This document shows, piece after piece, positions 6,728-15,220 of a stretch of DNA of 64,000 nt. The notes beneath the pieces are model-generated. The model did not search any database, was not told where the DNA came from, and saw only the letters and a list, made by a program, of their open reading frames with translations. The translations under genes and the position numbers were made by a program. Within the stretch, counting starts at the first letter, position 1. Every line of letters begins with the position of its first letter. Origin of the DNA: Roseomonas nitratireducens (GTDB lineage Bacteria > Pseudomonadota > Alphaproteobacteria > Acetobacterales > Acetobacteraceae); assembly GCF_017813355.1 (NCBI RefSeq), contig NZ_JAGIYZ010000010.1, positions 108,465-172,464 of the forward strand, written 5' to 3'.

Positions 6728-9256
6728 ATGAGAACATTGCCAGAACCCTTCGCCGGCTGGTTCGCCGCGCGCGGCTGGACGCCGCGGCCGCACCAGATGG
6801 CGCTGCTCGATGCCGCGGGGCGGGGGGAGAACGTCCTGCTGCTGGCGCCGACCGGCGGCGGCAAGACGCTGGCGGGGTTCCTGCCCTCGCTCGTGGACCT
6901 GGCGGCGCGGCCGCGGGAAGGGCTGCACACGCTCTATGTCTCGCCGCTCAAGGCGCTGGCGGTGGACATCGCGCGCAACCTGACCCTGCCCGTCGAGCAG
7001 ATGGGCCTGCCGATCCGCATCGAGACGCGCACCGGCGACACGCCGGTCAACCGCCGCGCCCGGCAGCGCGAACGCCCGCCGCAGATGCTGCTGACGACGC
7101 CGGAAAGCCTGACGCTGCTGCTCTCCCTGCCCGACGCGCCGGAGATGTTCCGGGGGCTCGCCGCGATCATCGTGGACGAGGCGCATGCGCTGGCGGGCAC
7201 CAAGCGCGGCGACCAGTTGGCGTTGTGCATGGCTCGGCTGGCGGCGCTCGCGCCCGGCGCGCGGCGCGTGGGGCTTTCGGCGACCGTCGCGCATCCCGGT
7301 CCGCTGCGCGCCTGGCTGTCGCCGACCGCGCGGGCGGAGGATGTGCGGCTGGTCGAGACCAAGGGCGGCGCGGCACCCGTCTTCGACCTGCAACTGCCCG
7401 AAGGCCGGCTGCCCTGGGGCGGGCATATGGGCCTCGCCTCCGCGCCCGAGATCCTGGCGCGGATCGAGGGCGCGCGCGTGACGATCGTGTTCGTCAACAC
7501 GCGGGCGCAGGCGGAACTGGTCTTCGCAGCGCTCTGGCGGCTGAACGAGGCCGCGCTGCCGATCGGCATGCATCACGGCAGCCTGGAGATCGGCCTGCGG
7601 CGGAAGGTGGAAGCCGCGATGGCGGAGGGACGGCTGCGCGCCGTGGTGGCGACGGCCTCGCTCGACCTCGGCATCGACTGGGGCGATGTGGACCAGGTGA
7701 TCCAGGTCGGCGCGCCCAAGGGCGTCTCCCGCCTGCTGCAGCGCGTCGGCCGCGCGAACCATCGGATGGACGAGCCATCGCGCGCCGTGCTGGTGCCGGC
7801 CAACCGCTTCGAGGTGGTGGAATGCGTCGCCGCGACCGAAGCGGTCGAAGCGGGCGAACTGGATGGCGAACCGCCGCGCCCCGGCGGGCTCGACGTGCTG
7901 GCGCAGCATGTGCTGGCCATGGCCTGTTCCGCGCCCTTCCACCCGGATGCGCTGTATGCCGAGGTGACGCGCGCCGGGCCCTATGCCGGGCTGTCGCGGC
8001 GGGACTTCGACGACGTGGTGCGCTTCGTCGAGGATGGCGGCTACGCGCTCGCCGCCTATGAGCGCTTCCGCCGGCTGTTCCGCGACGCGGAGGGGATGCT
8101 GCATGTGCGGGACGCGCGCGTCGCGCGGCAACTGCGCATGAACCTCGGCACCATCGTCGAGACGCCGATGCTCAAGGTGCGGCTGCGCGGCGGCGGCGTG
8201 GTGGGGGAGGTGGAGGAGTGGTTCGTCTCCACCCTCGAAGCAGGGGACTGCTTCCTGTTCGGCGGCCAGGTGCTCCGCTACGAGCGGCTGGAGCCGGCCG
8301 CGGTGATCGTCAGCCGCGGCGGGGAAGGCGAGCCGCGCGTGCCGGTCTATGCCGGGGCGCGGATGCCGCTGACGACGCATCTCGCCGCGCGGGTGCGCGC
8401 CATCCTGTCCGACCCGCGCCGCTGGAAGCACCTGCCGGAGCCGGTGCGGGAATGGCTGCGGCTGCAGCGCCTGCGGTCGGAACTGCCGCCGCGGGACGGG
8501 CTGCTGGTCGAGACCTTCCCGCGCGGCGGCAAGTGGTTCCTGGTGGCCTACACCTTCGAGGGACGGCTCGCGCACCAGACGCTGGGGATGCTCGTGACGA
8601 AGCGGATGGAACGGCGCGGGCTCGGGCCGCTCGGCTATGTCGGGACGGACTATGTGCTGACCGTCTGGTCGGCCTTCGAGCCGACCGACATGGAGGATCT
8701 TTTCGCCGAGGACATCCTGGGCGACGAGATGGAGGAATGGCTCGCGGAATCCTCGATGCTGCGCCGGACCTTCCGCAATGTCGCGACCATCGCCGGGCTG
8801 ATCGAGAAGAACCATCCGGGGCAGGAGAAGTCGGGCCGGCAGATGACGATGAATTCGGACCTGGTCTACGACGTGTTGCGCCGGCACCAGCCGGACCACA
8901 TCCTGCTGCGTGCGACGCGGGCGGAAGCGGCGCAGGGGCTGACCGACGTGGCGCGCATCGCGACCCTGCTCGCGCGCGTGAAGGGGCGCATCCGGCACCG
9001 CGTGCTCGACCGCGTCTCGCCGCTCGCCGTGCCCGCGCTGATCGAGGAAGGGCGCGAATGGGTGGCGGGCGGGGCGGAGGATGCGCTGCTCGCCGAAGCC
9101 GCCGCGCTGGTCGAGGAAGCGACCGATGGCGCGGAGCATTTCTCCGAGGTGCTGGCCGAGGTGACGGAGCAGGTGCCGGTGCGCGGCACATCGGTCGCGC
9201 GGGAGAAGCGGCGTTCGAAGTACCGGCGGTCGGCGCCGCGCATGGTGACGGGCTGA
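6728..9256 (+). CDS. Ligase-associated DEXH-box DNA helicase (Lhr core type)
   Basis: 842 residues, a superfamily 2 ATPase. Motifs are Walker A APTGGGKT (residues 40-47), DEAH in IIVDEAHAL, SAT in LSATVAH, and motifs V/VI in TASLDLGIDWGDVDQVIQ and LLQRVGRANHR. The C-terminal half carries the winged-helix/Lhr-specific domain and a C-terminal DUF4145-like region expected for ligase-associated Lhr. Lhr cores are 3'-5' helicases that unwind RNA:DNA or DNA duplexes. The stop overlaps the start of the metallophosphoesterase gene (TGATG), so the products are co-translated. Confidence 0.93.
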   Translation: MRTLPEPFAGWFAARGWTPRPHQMALLDAAGRGENVLLLAPTGGGKTLAGFLPSLVDLAARPREGLHTLYVSPLKALAVDIARNLTLPVEQMGLPIRIETRTGDTPVNRRARQRERPPQMLLTTPESLTLLLSLPDAPEMFRGLAAIIVDEAHALAGTKRGDQLALCMARLAALAPGARRVGLSATVAHPGPLRAWLSPTARAEDVRLVETKGGAAPVFDLQLPEGRLPWGGHMGLASAPEILARIEGARVTIVFVNTRAQAELVFAALWRLNEAALPIGMHHGSLEIGLRRKVEAAMAEGRLRAVVATASLDLGIDWGDVDQVIQVGAPKGVSRLLQRVGRANHRMDEPSRAVLVPANRFEVVECVAATEAVEAGELDGEPPRPGGLDVLAQHVLAMACSAPFHPDALYAEVTRAGPYAGLSRRDFDDVVRFVEDGGYALAAYERFRRLFRDAEGMLHVRDARVARQLRMNLGTIVETPMLKVRLRGGGVVGEVEEWFVSTLEAGDCFLFGGQVLRYERLEPAAVIVSRGGEGEPRVPVYAGARMPLTTHLAARVRAILSDPRRWKHLPEPVREWLRLQRLRSELPPRDGLLVETFPRGGKWFLVAYTFEGRLAHQTLGMLVTKRMERRGLGPLGYVGTDYVLTVWSAFEPTDMEDLFAEDILGDEMEEWLAESSMLRRTFRNVATIAGLIEKNHPGQEKSGRQMTMNSDLVYDVLRRHQPDHILLRATRAEAAQGLTDVARIATLLARVKGRIRHRVLDRVSPLAVPALIEEGREWVAGGAEDALLAEAAALVEEATDGAEHFSEVLAEVTEQVPVRGTSVAREKRRSKYRRSAPRMVTG

Positions 9257-9945
9257 TGCGCGCGGCGCCGGTCCACATGGCGGGCGAGCGGCTGATGCTC
9301 GACCCGTCGGGCGTGCTGCACTGGCCGGCGCGGCGCCTGCTATGCGTGGCCGACCTGCATCTCGAAAAAGGCAGTTCCTTCGCCGCGCGCGGGCGGCTGC
9401 TGCCGCCCTATGACACGCGGGAGACGCTGTCGCGCCTGCTGCCGCTGCTGCGGCGCTACCGCCCCGAACGCGTCGTGTTCCTGGGCGATTCCTTCCACGA
9501 CGATGACGGCGCCGCGCGGCTTGGCGAGGCGGAGCGAAGCGCGCTCGCCCACGCGCTGTCGGGGGTGGATGCGGTGTGGGTCGCCGGCAACCACGACCCC
9601 TCCCCGCCCGCCGGGCTGCCGGGTGCGGCAGTGGCGGAACTGGCGGAGGGCCCGCTGGTGTTCCGCCATGTGCCGCAGGCGCGCGCGGCCGGCGAGGTGG
9701 CCGGCCACCTGCATCCCAAGGCGATGGCGCCGACGCGCGTGGGCGGCGTGGTGCGCCCCTGCTTCGTCGCGGATGGGCGACGGCTGTTGCTGCCGGCCTT
9801 CGGCGCCTTCACCGGCGGCCTCGATGTGGGCGAGCAGGCCGTTGCATCCCTGTTCCCGCGCGGCGCGCGGGTGTTCCTGCTCGGCGCCGAGCGCCTCTAT
9901 TCCTTCCCGATGGCCCCGCGCCGCTTCGGTGCACCCGCCGCGTAG
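9256..9945 (+). CDS. pdeM: Ligase-associated DNA damage response metallophosphoesterase (PdeM/MPE)
   Basis: 229 residues. Calcineurin-like metal-binding motifs occur in order: DLHLEKG (33-39), GDSFHDD (77-83), GNHD (111-114) and GHLHPK. Homologues in the Lhr-MPE-Exo-Lig cluster are Mn-dependent DNA phosphodiesterases. It completes the four-protein repair module. The gene begins inside the helicase stop codon. A hairpin-bearing 69-bp interval separates it from the convergent amidohydrolase gene. Confidence 0.9.
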   Translation: MRAAPVHMAGERLMLDPSGVLHWPARRLLCVADLHLEKGSSFAARGRLLPPYDTRETLSRLLPLLRRYRPERVVFLGDSFHDDDGAARLGEAERSALAHALSGVDAVWVAGNHDPSPPAGLPGAAVAELAEGPLVFRHVPQARAAGEVAGHLHPKAMAPTRVGGVVRPCFVADGRRLLLPAFGAFTGGLDVGEQAVASLFPRGARVFLLGAERLYSFPMAPRRFGAPAA

Positions 9946-9965
9946 GCGGTTCAGCGCAAATCGGA

Positions 9966-10014
9966 AAGGAAGGAGGGGGTCCCAATGGGGAGTTCCCTCC
10001 CCCTTGGTTCTTCT
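9966..10014. terminator. G-rich hairpin between convergent genes
   Basis: GGGGAG (9987-9992), TTCC loop, CTCCCC (9997-10002) forms a compact hairpin; read on the minus strand the loop is GGAA. Surrounding runs of G (9971-9979) and C (9999-10003) can add further pairing. Downstream on the plus strand comes TTGGTTCTTCTTC. It is the probable terminator for pdeM and the opposing M20 gene. It shares its design with the hairpins at 58093-58120 and 58202-58225. Confidence 0.5.
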
Positions 10015-11217
10015 TCAGGCCTTGAGGAAATTCTGCGCCGCGCTCGCCAGCACCTGGCAGCACAGCGCGAGGTCCTCCTCCTTCGTATCCTCCGCCCAAT
10101 GGTGGCTGATGCCGCCGATGGAGGGCGTGAACAGCATCGCCGCCGGCATGCGCTTGGCGATGTACTGCGCGTCGTGGCCCGCGCCGGAAGGCATGCGCGT
10201 CCAGGCGCCCGGTGCCTCGGCCTCGGCGGCCGTGGCGAGGGCGGCCATCATGCCGGGGTCGCAGATCGCGGGGGTCGCGCGGGATTTCTGGATCAGCGTC
10301 GCGGGGCATTTCTCGCGCCGGTTGCTCTCCTGCACGAGGCGGCGGAGCGTGGCTTCCATCCGTTCCAGCACCTCGGTCGAGACGTCGCGGAACTGGAAGA
10401 GCACCTCCGCGCTGCCCGGGATGATGGATGGCGCGCCGGGCTCGAGGCTGATGCGCCCCGTGGTCCAGGTGGAGCGTTCGCCGCAGACGCGCGGGAATTC
10501 GGCGTCGATGGCGGCGAGCAGGCGGACGGCGGACAGGCCAGCATCCTTGCGCTCGGCCATGGTGGTGCCGCCGGCGTGGTCCTGCTGGCCTTCGAAGCGG
10601 ATAAGCCACTGCCAGATGGCGACGATGCCGGTGACGACGCCGACGCGCAGCCCGCGCGATTCGAGCTGCGTGCCCTGCTCGATGTGCATCTCGAAGAAGC
10701 CCTTGTGGCGGCCGGGTTCGAGCTGCATGCGCGGCTTGCCGGCGAGGCCCGCGGCGGCGAGGGCCTCGCGCAGCGGCTGGCCGTCGTTGCGGCTGCGGGA
10801 TCGGTCGATCTCGTCTTCCGAGAGTTCGCCGATGATGGAGCGCGATCCGAGGAAGCCGCCTTCGAAATGCCCTTCCTCATCGGCGAAGGCGCAGACATCG
10901 ACGGGCAGGCCGGCGCGCGCGAGCGCCACGCCGGCCACGACGCCGAGCGCGCCGTCGAGCCAGCCCGCCTGGTTCTGGCTTTCGATATGGCTGCCGACGA
11001 GCAGATGCGGCCCCGGCCCCTTGTGCCGGCCATAGACATTGCCGATGCCGTCGATGGAGGGCTCGAGCCCGCATTCGGCGAGGCGTTCCATCAGCCAGCG
11101 CCGCGACTCCATGTCCTGCGGCGAATAGGTCGGGCGATGGACGCCGGTCTTGTACGCCCCGATCTTCCGGAGGTCGTTCAGGTCCTTGAGGAAACGCTCG
11201 GCATCGATGCGCGGCAT
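10015..11217 (-). CDS. Zn-dependent hydrolase, M20 amidase/hydantoinase-carbamoylase family
   Basis: 400 residues from the ATG preceded by GGAGA. Family enzymes (N-carbamoyl-L-amino-acid hydrolase, beta-ureidopropionase, allantoate amidohydrolase) cleave carbamoyl or acyl amides using a binuclear metal site. Metal and catalytic motifs are visible: GSHIES with His77, GWLDGALGV with the bridging Asp88, ADEEGH with Glu114/115, HIEQG, and the late GHDAQ. The dimerisation lid domain lies at about residues 210-320. Substrate specificity cannot be read from sequence. No hydantoinase gene is adjacent. Confidence 0.88.
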   Translation of the reverse strand: MPRIDAERFLKDLNDLRKIGAYKTGVHRPTYSPQDMESRRWLMERLAECGLEPSIDGIGNVYGRHKGPGPHLLVGSHIESQNQAGWLDGALGVVAGVALARAGLPVDVCAFADEEGHFEGGFLGSRSIIGELSEDEIDRSRSRNDGQPLREALAAAGLAGKPRMQLEPGRHKGFFEMHIEQGTQLESRGLRVGVVTGIVAIWQWLIRFEGQQDHAGGTTMAERKDAGLSAVRLLAAIDAEFPRVCGERSTWTTGRISLEPGAPSIIPGSAEVLFQFRDVSTEVLERMEATLRRLVQESNRREKCPATLIQKSRATPAICDPGMMAALATAAEAEAPGAWTRMPSGAGHDAQYIAKRMPAAMLFTPSIGGISHHWAEDTKEEDLALCCQVLASAAQNFLKA

Positions 11218-11358
11218 GGGTGGGGTCTCCTGTCCCTGCCATGCTGCGGCGCAAAAATTCCGTGGGCAAGCCGTTGCGTTAACCCGGTTGAAACTCACTG
11301 CGCGCTTTGCTCGTCATGCCGGAACAAGCCGGCGACATCTGGTTCAGTGAGGCCGAAA

Positions 11359-11589
11359 ATGACCGCCCTCGCCTCCCCTCCGCCTTCGGCGGATTCCGTG
11401 CGTTCCGTGGTGCTGATCGAAAGCGCCGCCGGAGCCGAGCTTCACCTCCGGTCGCAGACCGGGGAGCTGATGCGAATTCCCCTCAAGGGGTCCAGCCGCC
11501 GCAACAGCCTGGCCGCGCTCGCGATGATGGCGGGCGTGATCGGCGGCGCCGGCGGGTCCCGCTTCCGCAACAAGACGTCCCGGGTCTAG
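11359..11589 (+). CDS. Small hypothetical protein
   Basis: 76 residues with ATG at 11359. The N-terminal half contains alternating hydrophobic/charged residues (RSVVLIESAAGAELHL) and RIPLKG. The C-terminal half is an Ala/Met/Gly-rich stretch followed by a basic tail (RFRNKTSRV). I recognise no family. It sits alone between divergent M20 and convergent-direction Bug genes, 44 bp upstream of the latter. The ribosome binding site is weak. Codon use matches neighbours, so it may be real, but this is uncertain. Confidence 0.4.
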   Translation: MTALASPPPSADSVRSVVLIESAAGAELHLRSQTGELMRIPLKGSSRRNSLAALAMMAGVIGGAGGSRFRNKTSRV

Positions 11590-11633
11590 CCTTTCCTCCA
11601 TGACCCGCCACCAAGGCGGGCGGGAGGAAGCGC

Positions 11634-12569
11634 ATGATCCGAGGGATGCTCGCCGCGGCCGCGGCGCTGCTGCTGACGTCCGCGCCGCCGGCGCGGGCCC
11701 AGGTGCAGATGATCGTCAACTTCGCGGCCGGCGGCCCGAGCGACATCGTCGCGCGGCTGATGCAGAGCGAGATGGCGGCTTCCCTCGGGCAGGCCGTCGT
11801 GGTGCGCAACGCGGTCGGCGCGGCGGGCACGATCGGCACGGCGGAAGCCGCCCGCGCGCGACCGGACGGCCAGACGCTGCTGATGACGCCGGTCGGGCCG
11901 GTGGCGATCCAGCCGCATTTCCGGCGCGGCCTGACCTACACGCTGGATAGCTTCGCGCCGGTCTGCCAGGTGGCCGACAGCCCGGTGGTGATGATGACGC
12001 CCAAGACCTCGGGCCTGCGGACCGTCGCCGATGTGGTGGCGCGCGCCCGGGCGCAGGGGCAGGGCTTTCCCTTCGCCTCGACGGGCGCGGGCAGCATCCC
12101 GCACATCTCGATGATCGCGCTGATGCGGCTGGCGACCATCGAGATGAACCACATCCCCTATGGCGGGTCCGGCCAGGTGATGCTGGCCTTCCAGCAGGGG
12201 CAGGTGCAGCTGTTCACCGACCAGACGCTGCTGATCCGGCAATACGACCTGCACCCGATCGCCTTCCTGACCGAGCGCCGCAATCCGGACTTCCCGGAGG
12301 TGCCGACGATGCGCGAACAGGGCTTCGACCTCGTCTACTCGATCTGGTCGGGCCTCTATGCCCCGGCCGGGACGCCGGAGCCGGTGCTCCAGCGACTCGA
12401 AGCGGCCTGCGAGCGGACCATGCGCAACGCGGAGGTCGTCGCCGGCATGACCCGCGTCGCGCAGCCCATCCTCTATCGCAACCGCGCGGAGTTCGCCGCC
12501 TTCTCCCGCGCGGAGAGCGAGAAGTTCCGCTCCCTGATCGAGAGCGCGGGGCTGCGCGCGGCCGACTGA
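11634..12569 (+). CDS. Bug/TctC family tripartite tricarboxylate transporter substrate-binding protein
   Basis: 311 residues with an N-terminal signal peptide (MIRGMLAAAAALLLTSAPPARAQ). The family signatures IVNFAAGGPSDIVAR, VRNAVGAAGTIGT and HIPYGGSGQ mark a periplasmic Bug receptor that captures carboxylates for a TctAB-type permease. No tctA/tctB lies nearby, which is normal for the large orphan Bug families of Acetobacteraceae and Burkholderiales. It converges on the carboxymuconolactone decarboxylase gene with one base between stops. Confidence 0.88.
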   Translation: MIRGMLAAAAALLLTSAPPARAQVQMIVNFAAGGPSDIVARLMQSEMAASLGQAVVVRNAVGAAGTIGTAEAARARPDGQTLLMTPVGPVAIQPHFRRGLTYTLDSFAPVCQVADSPVVMMTPKTSGLRTVADVVARARAQGQGFPFASTGAGSIPHISMIALMRLATIEMNHIPYGGSGQVMLAFQQGQVQLFTDQTLLIRQYDLHPIAFLTERRNPDFPEVPTMREQGFDLVYSIWSGLYAPAGTPEPVLQRLEAACERTMRNAEVVAGMTRVAQPILYRNRAEFAAFSRAESEKFRSLIESAGLRAAD

Positions 12570-12570
12570 C

Positions 12571-13104
12571 CTAGGCCTCCGGCAGCGGGTCCGCGCCGTT
12601 GATGTGCAGCGCCTCCAGCACGCGGGAGACGCAATTGTAGCCGGCGATCGTCGCGGTCAGCTCCACCAGCTGCCGCGGCGGGAATATCTCGCGCACCGCG
12701 GCCGCGACATCGTCCGGCACATGGACCAGCCGCGTCATGGCATCGCAATAGGCGAGGACCGCGCGATCCGTCGCATCGAACAGCGCGCTGCCTTCCCAGG
12801 CCGGCAGCGCGTCGAGCTGCGCCTGCGTCATGCCTTCGGCCAGCGCGATCGGCGCATGCGCGGCCCATTCGTAGGAAGCGCCGTTGATCGCGGCGATCCG
12901 GCAGATCACCATCTCCCGCAGCTTGCCCGACAGGGTCGAGTTCCAGCGGATGGCGTCGAACATCGTGATCCAGCCGGCCGCGATCGGCGGGGCGTGCAGC
13001 AGCATCCGGTGCAGATGGCCGATCTTCTTGCGCGACGCGCGGATCGCCTCCGCGGCGTCGCGGTGTTCCGGCAGGGACGGGTCAGCGTAGGGGATGCGGG
13101 CCAT
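12571..13104 (-). CDS. Carboxymuconolactone decarboxylase family protein (AhpD-like fold)
   Basis: 177 residues. The conserved core REMVICRIAAINGASYEWAAHAPIA carries the YEW..H signature of the CMD family. The redox-active CXXC pair of AhpD is absent (one Cys only), so a peroxidase-type role is unlikely and the activity is unknown. It is the last gene of the minus-strand TRAP/Hyu operon, 14 bp after the MaoC-like gene, and probably acts in that catabolic pathway. Confidence 0.82.
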   Translation of the reverse strand: MARIPYADPSLPEHRDAAEAIRASRKKIGHLHRMLLHAPPIAAGWITMFDAIRWNSTLSGKLREMVICRIAAINGASYEWAAHAPIALAEGMTQAQLDALPAWEGSALFDATDRAVLAYCDAMTRLVHVPDDVAAAVREIFPPRQLVELTATIAGYNCVSRVLEALHINGADPLPEA

Positions 13105-13118
13105 GCGCGTGCTTCCTT

Positions 13119-13598
13119 TCAGGCGTTCCTCTTGCGCAGCAGGTAGCGCTGACGGCCGTCCATGACCAGCGTGCCCGCCTGGTTGTGGACGGTGCTGCGC
13201 AGTCCGAGGATGCCGGTGGTGCGCTGCGGCGTCAGTTCATCGACCTCGAGCGCCGGGTAGAGCGTGTCGCCCACGAAGACCGGGTGGAGGAAGCGGCTCG
13301 ACTGGTCGAGGAAGCCCTTGAGGCTTTCCTCCACCATGTGCGGGAACAGGCCCGCGCCGGCGGCCGTCTGGATCGCCACCTGGAAGCCGTGCGCGAGCAT
13401 GTGCGGCATGCCGCGCGCGCGGCAGTATTCCGCGTCGTAGTGGACGGGATGGTTGTCCCCCGACGCGGCCTGGAAGGCGAGGAAGATCGCCTCCGTCATC
13501 GTCCGGCTGGGCAGGACGAAGCGCTCGCCCACGGCGAAATCCTCGAACCAGCGCTGGTCGGGAACCACGCGATGGGTGCGCGGGTCGAAGCCCGTCAT
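13119..13598 (-). CDS. MaoC-like hotdog-fold dehydratase
   Basis: 159 residues. The MaoC/R-hydratase motif region ASGDNHPVHYDAEYC contains the catalytic Asp and His positions of (R)-specific enoyl hydratases. RYFEDFA-like VGERF at the N-terminus is typical of stand-alone MaoC dehydratases such as mesaconyl-CoA hydratase relatives. The start overlaps the hyuB stop (ATGA). In this operon it may hydrate a CoA-linked or free unsaturated product made after ring opening by HyuAB. That role is inferred from position. Confidence 0.85.
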   Translation of the reverse strand: MTGFDPRTHRVVPDQRWFEDFAVGERFVLPSRTMTEAIFLAFQAASGDNHPVHYDAEYCRARGMPHMLAHGFQVAIQTAAGAGLFPHMVEESLKGFLDQSSRFLHPVFVGDTLYPALEVDELTPQRTTGILGLRSTVHNQAGTLVMDGRQRYLLRKRNA

Positions 13599-15220
13599 GC
13601 GTAGCCGAGGGCCGCATCCCGCGCCGCATCCGCCGCATCGCGCGCCGCCGGGTCGCCGAAGCCGCCGCCGCCGGATGTCTCCAGCCGCACGATGTCGCCC
13701 TTGAGCAGCCGGACGCCGTCGGATTTCGGCGCGATCGGCGTCTCGACACCGTCGCGGATGCGCACCAACCGCCCGAGGCTGCCCGGCCCGCCGCCGGCGA
13801 GCCCGTAGGGCGGGAAGCGGAAGCGGTCCATGTTCGCGGTGAAGACGCCGGCGGGGCTGTCGACGCGCCATTCGCGATACAGGCCGAGCCCGCCGCGATG
13901 CTTGCCCGCCCCGCCCGAGCCGGGCTTGAGTCCGTAGCGCGTGATGGTCAGCGGCATCTGGCTCTCGATCATCTCGACCGGGATGTTGGCGTTGTTGTGC
14001 ATGCCGAAGGACCAGGCGTTCACGCCATCCTTGGCCGGCGACGCGCCGGTGCCGCCGATCTCGATCTCGACCAGCACCTCGCGCCCTCCGTCGGCCGCTT
14101 CCGTCTGGAAGGTCGCGACATAGGACCCGCCGTAATAGGCCGCCGGCATGCGGTCCGGCAGGGCCTGGTGCAGGCAGCCGAACATGACGTTCGCCAGGCG
14201 GTGGGAGACGGCGACGCGATGCGCGACGGACGCGGGCGCGCGGCAGGACGTGACGCTGCCCTCCCGGTGGATGATGCGGATGGGCCGGTAGCAGCCGGCA
14301 TTGGCCGGCATGGCGCCATCCGTCGCGGCGATGATGGAATAGTAGACCGCGCAGTTGGACATGGCGGGGGTGCAGTTGATCGGGCCGCGCTGCTGGTCGG
14401 CGCAGCCGGTCACGTCGACCTCGATCTCGTCACCCTTCACGGTCAGCACGGCGTGCAGGCGGACGGGTTCGCCGGAGACGCCATCCTCGTCGAGGAAATC
14501 CTCGAACTCGTAGCGGCCATCGGGCATGCCGCGGATCGCGGCACGCATCGCCGCCTCGCTCATGTCGAGGATTTTTCCTGTGGCCTCGACCAGTCCCGCC
14601 GCGCCGTAGCGCGCGGCGAGGCGGCGGATGGACGCGGCGCCGACATCGAGCGACGCCAGCTGCGACTGCAGGTCCCCCAGCATCAGGGCAGGCTTGCGGA
14701 CGTTCTGGCCGATCATCTCCCAGACCGCGCGGTTCAGCCGCCCGTTCTCGATCAGCTTCAGCGGCGGGATGCGCAGCCCTTCCTGGAACACCTCGGTCGC
14801 CGTGGCGGCGTAGGATCCCGGCGCCATGCCCCCCATGTCGATGTGGTGGCAGAGCGCCCCGACATAGGCGACGCGGCGCCCCTCATGCATCACCGGCTTG
14901 AACACCAGCACGTCGTTCAAATGCTGCGCGCCGCAATAGGGGTCGTTGGTCGCGACCACGTCGTCCGCGCCCCATTCGTCGGCGTTGACGAAGCGGTCGA
15001 GCAGCGTGCGCAGCGCCGCGCCCATCGAATTCAGGTGCTGCGGGATGCGCGCCGACTGCGCGACGTTGTTGCCCTCCGCGTCGAATACCGCGGTGGAATA
15101 GTCGAGCAGCTCCCGCACGATGGTGCTGCGGCTGGTGCGCCAGATGGTGATGTCCATCTCGGCCGCCGCGGCGGTCAGCGCGTTGCGGATGACCTCGATC
15201 TCGATCGGGCCGAGCGTCAT
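13595..15220 (-). CDS. hyuB: Hydantoinase/oxoprolinase B subunit (HyuB)
   Basis: 541 residues beginning MTLGPIEIEVIRNAL, the standard HyuB N-terminus. The conserved stretches ATNDPYCGAQHLNDV, HHIDMGG and the Gly-rich C-terminus TSGGGGFGDP are all present. With HyuA it forms an ATP-dependent enzyme family that opens hydantoin, 5-oxoproline or similar lactam rings, and also acts as acetone/acetophenone carboxylase subunits. The coding frame stays open far upstream, but the real start is the ATG overlapping the hyuA stop. Confidence 0.92.
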   Translation of the reverse strand: MTLGPIEIEVIRNALTAAAAEMDITIWRTSRSTIVRELLDYSTAVFDAEGNNVAQSARIPQHLNSMGAALRTLLDRFVNADEWGADDVVATNDPYCGAQHLNDVLVFKPVMHEGRRVAYVGALCHHIDMGGMAPGSYAATATEVFQEGLRIPPLKLIENGRLNRAVWEMIGQNVRKPALMLGDLQSQLASLDVGAASIRRLAARYGAAGLVEATGKILDMSEAAMRAAIRGMPDGRYEFEDFLDEDGVSGEPVRLHAVLTVKGDEIEVDVTGCADQQRGPINCTPAMSNCAVYYSIIAATDGAMPANAGCYRPIRIIHREGSVTSCRAPASVAHRVAVSHRLANVMFGCLHQALPDRMPAAYYGGSYVATFQTEAADGGREVLVEIEIGGTGASPAKDGVNAWSFGMHNNANIPVEMIESQMPLTITRYGLKPGSGGAGKHRGGLGLYREWRVDSPAGVFTANMDRFRFPPYGLAGGGPGSLGRLVRIRDGVETPIAPKSDGVRLLKGDIVRLETSGGGGFGDPAARDAADAARDAALGYA

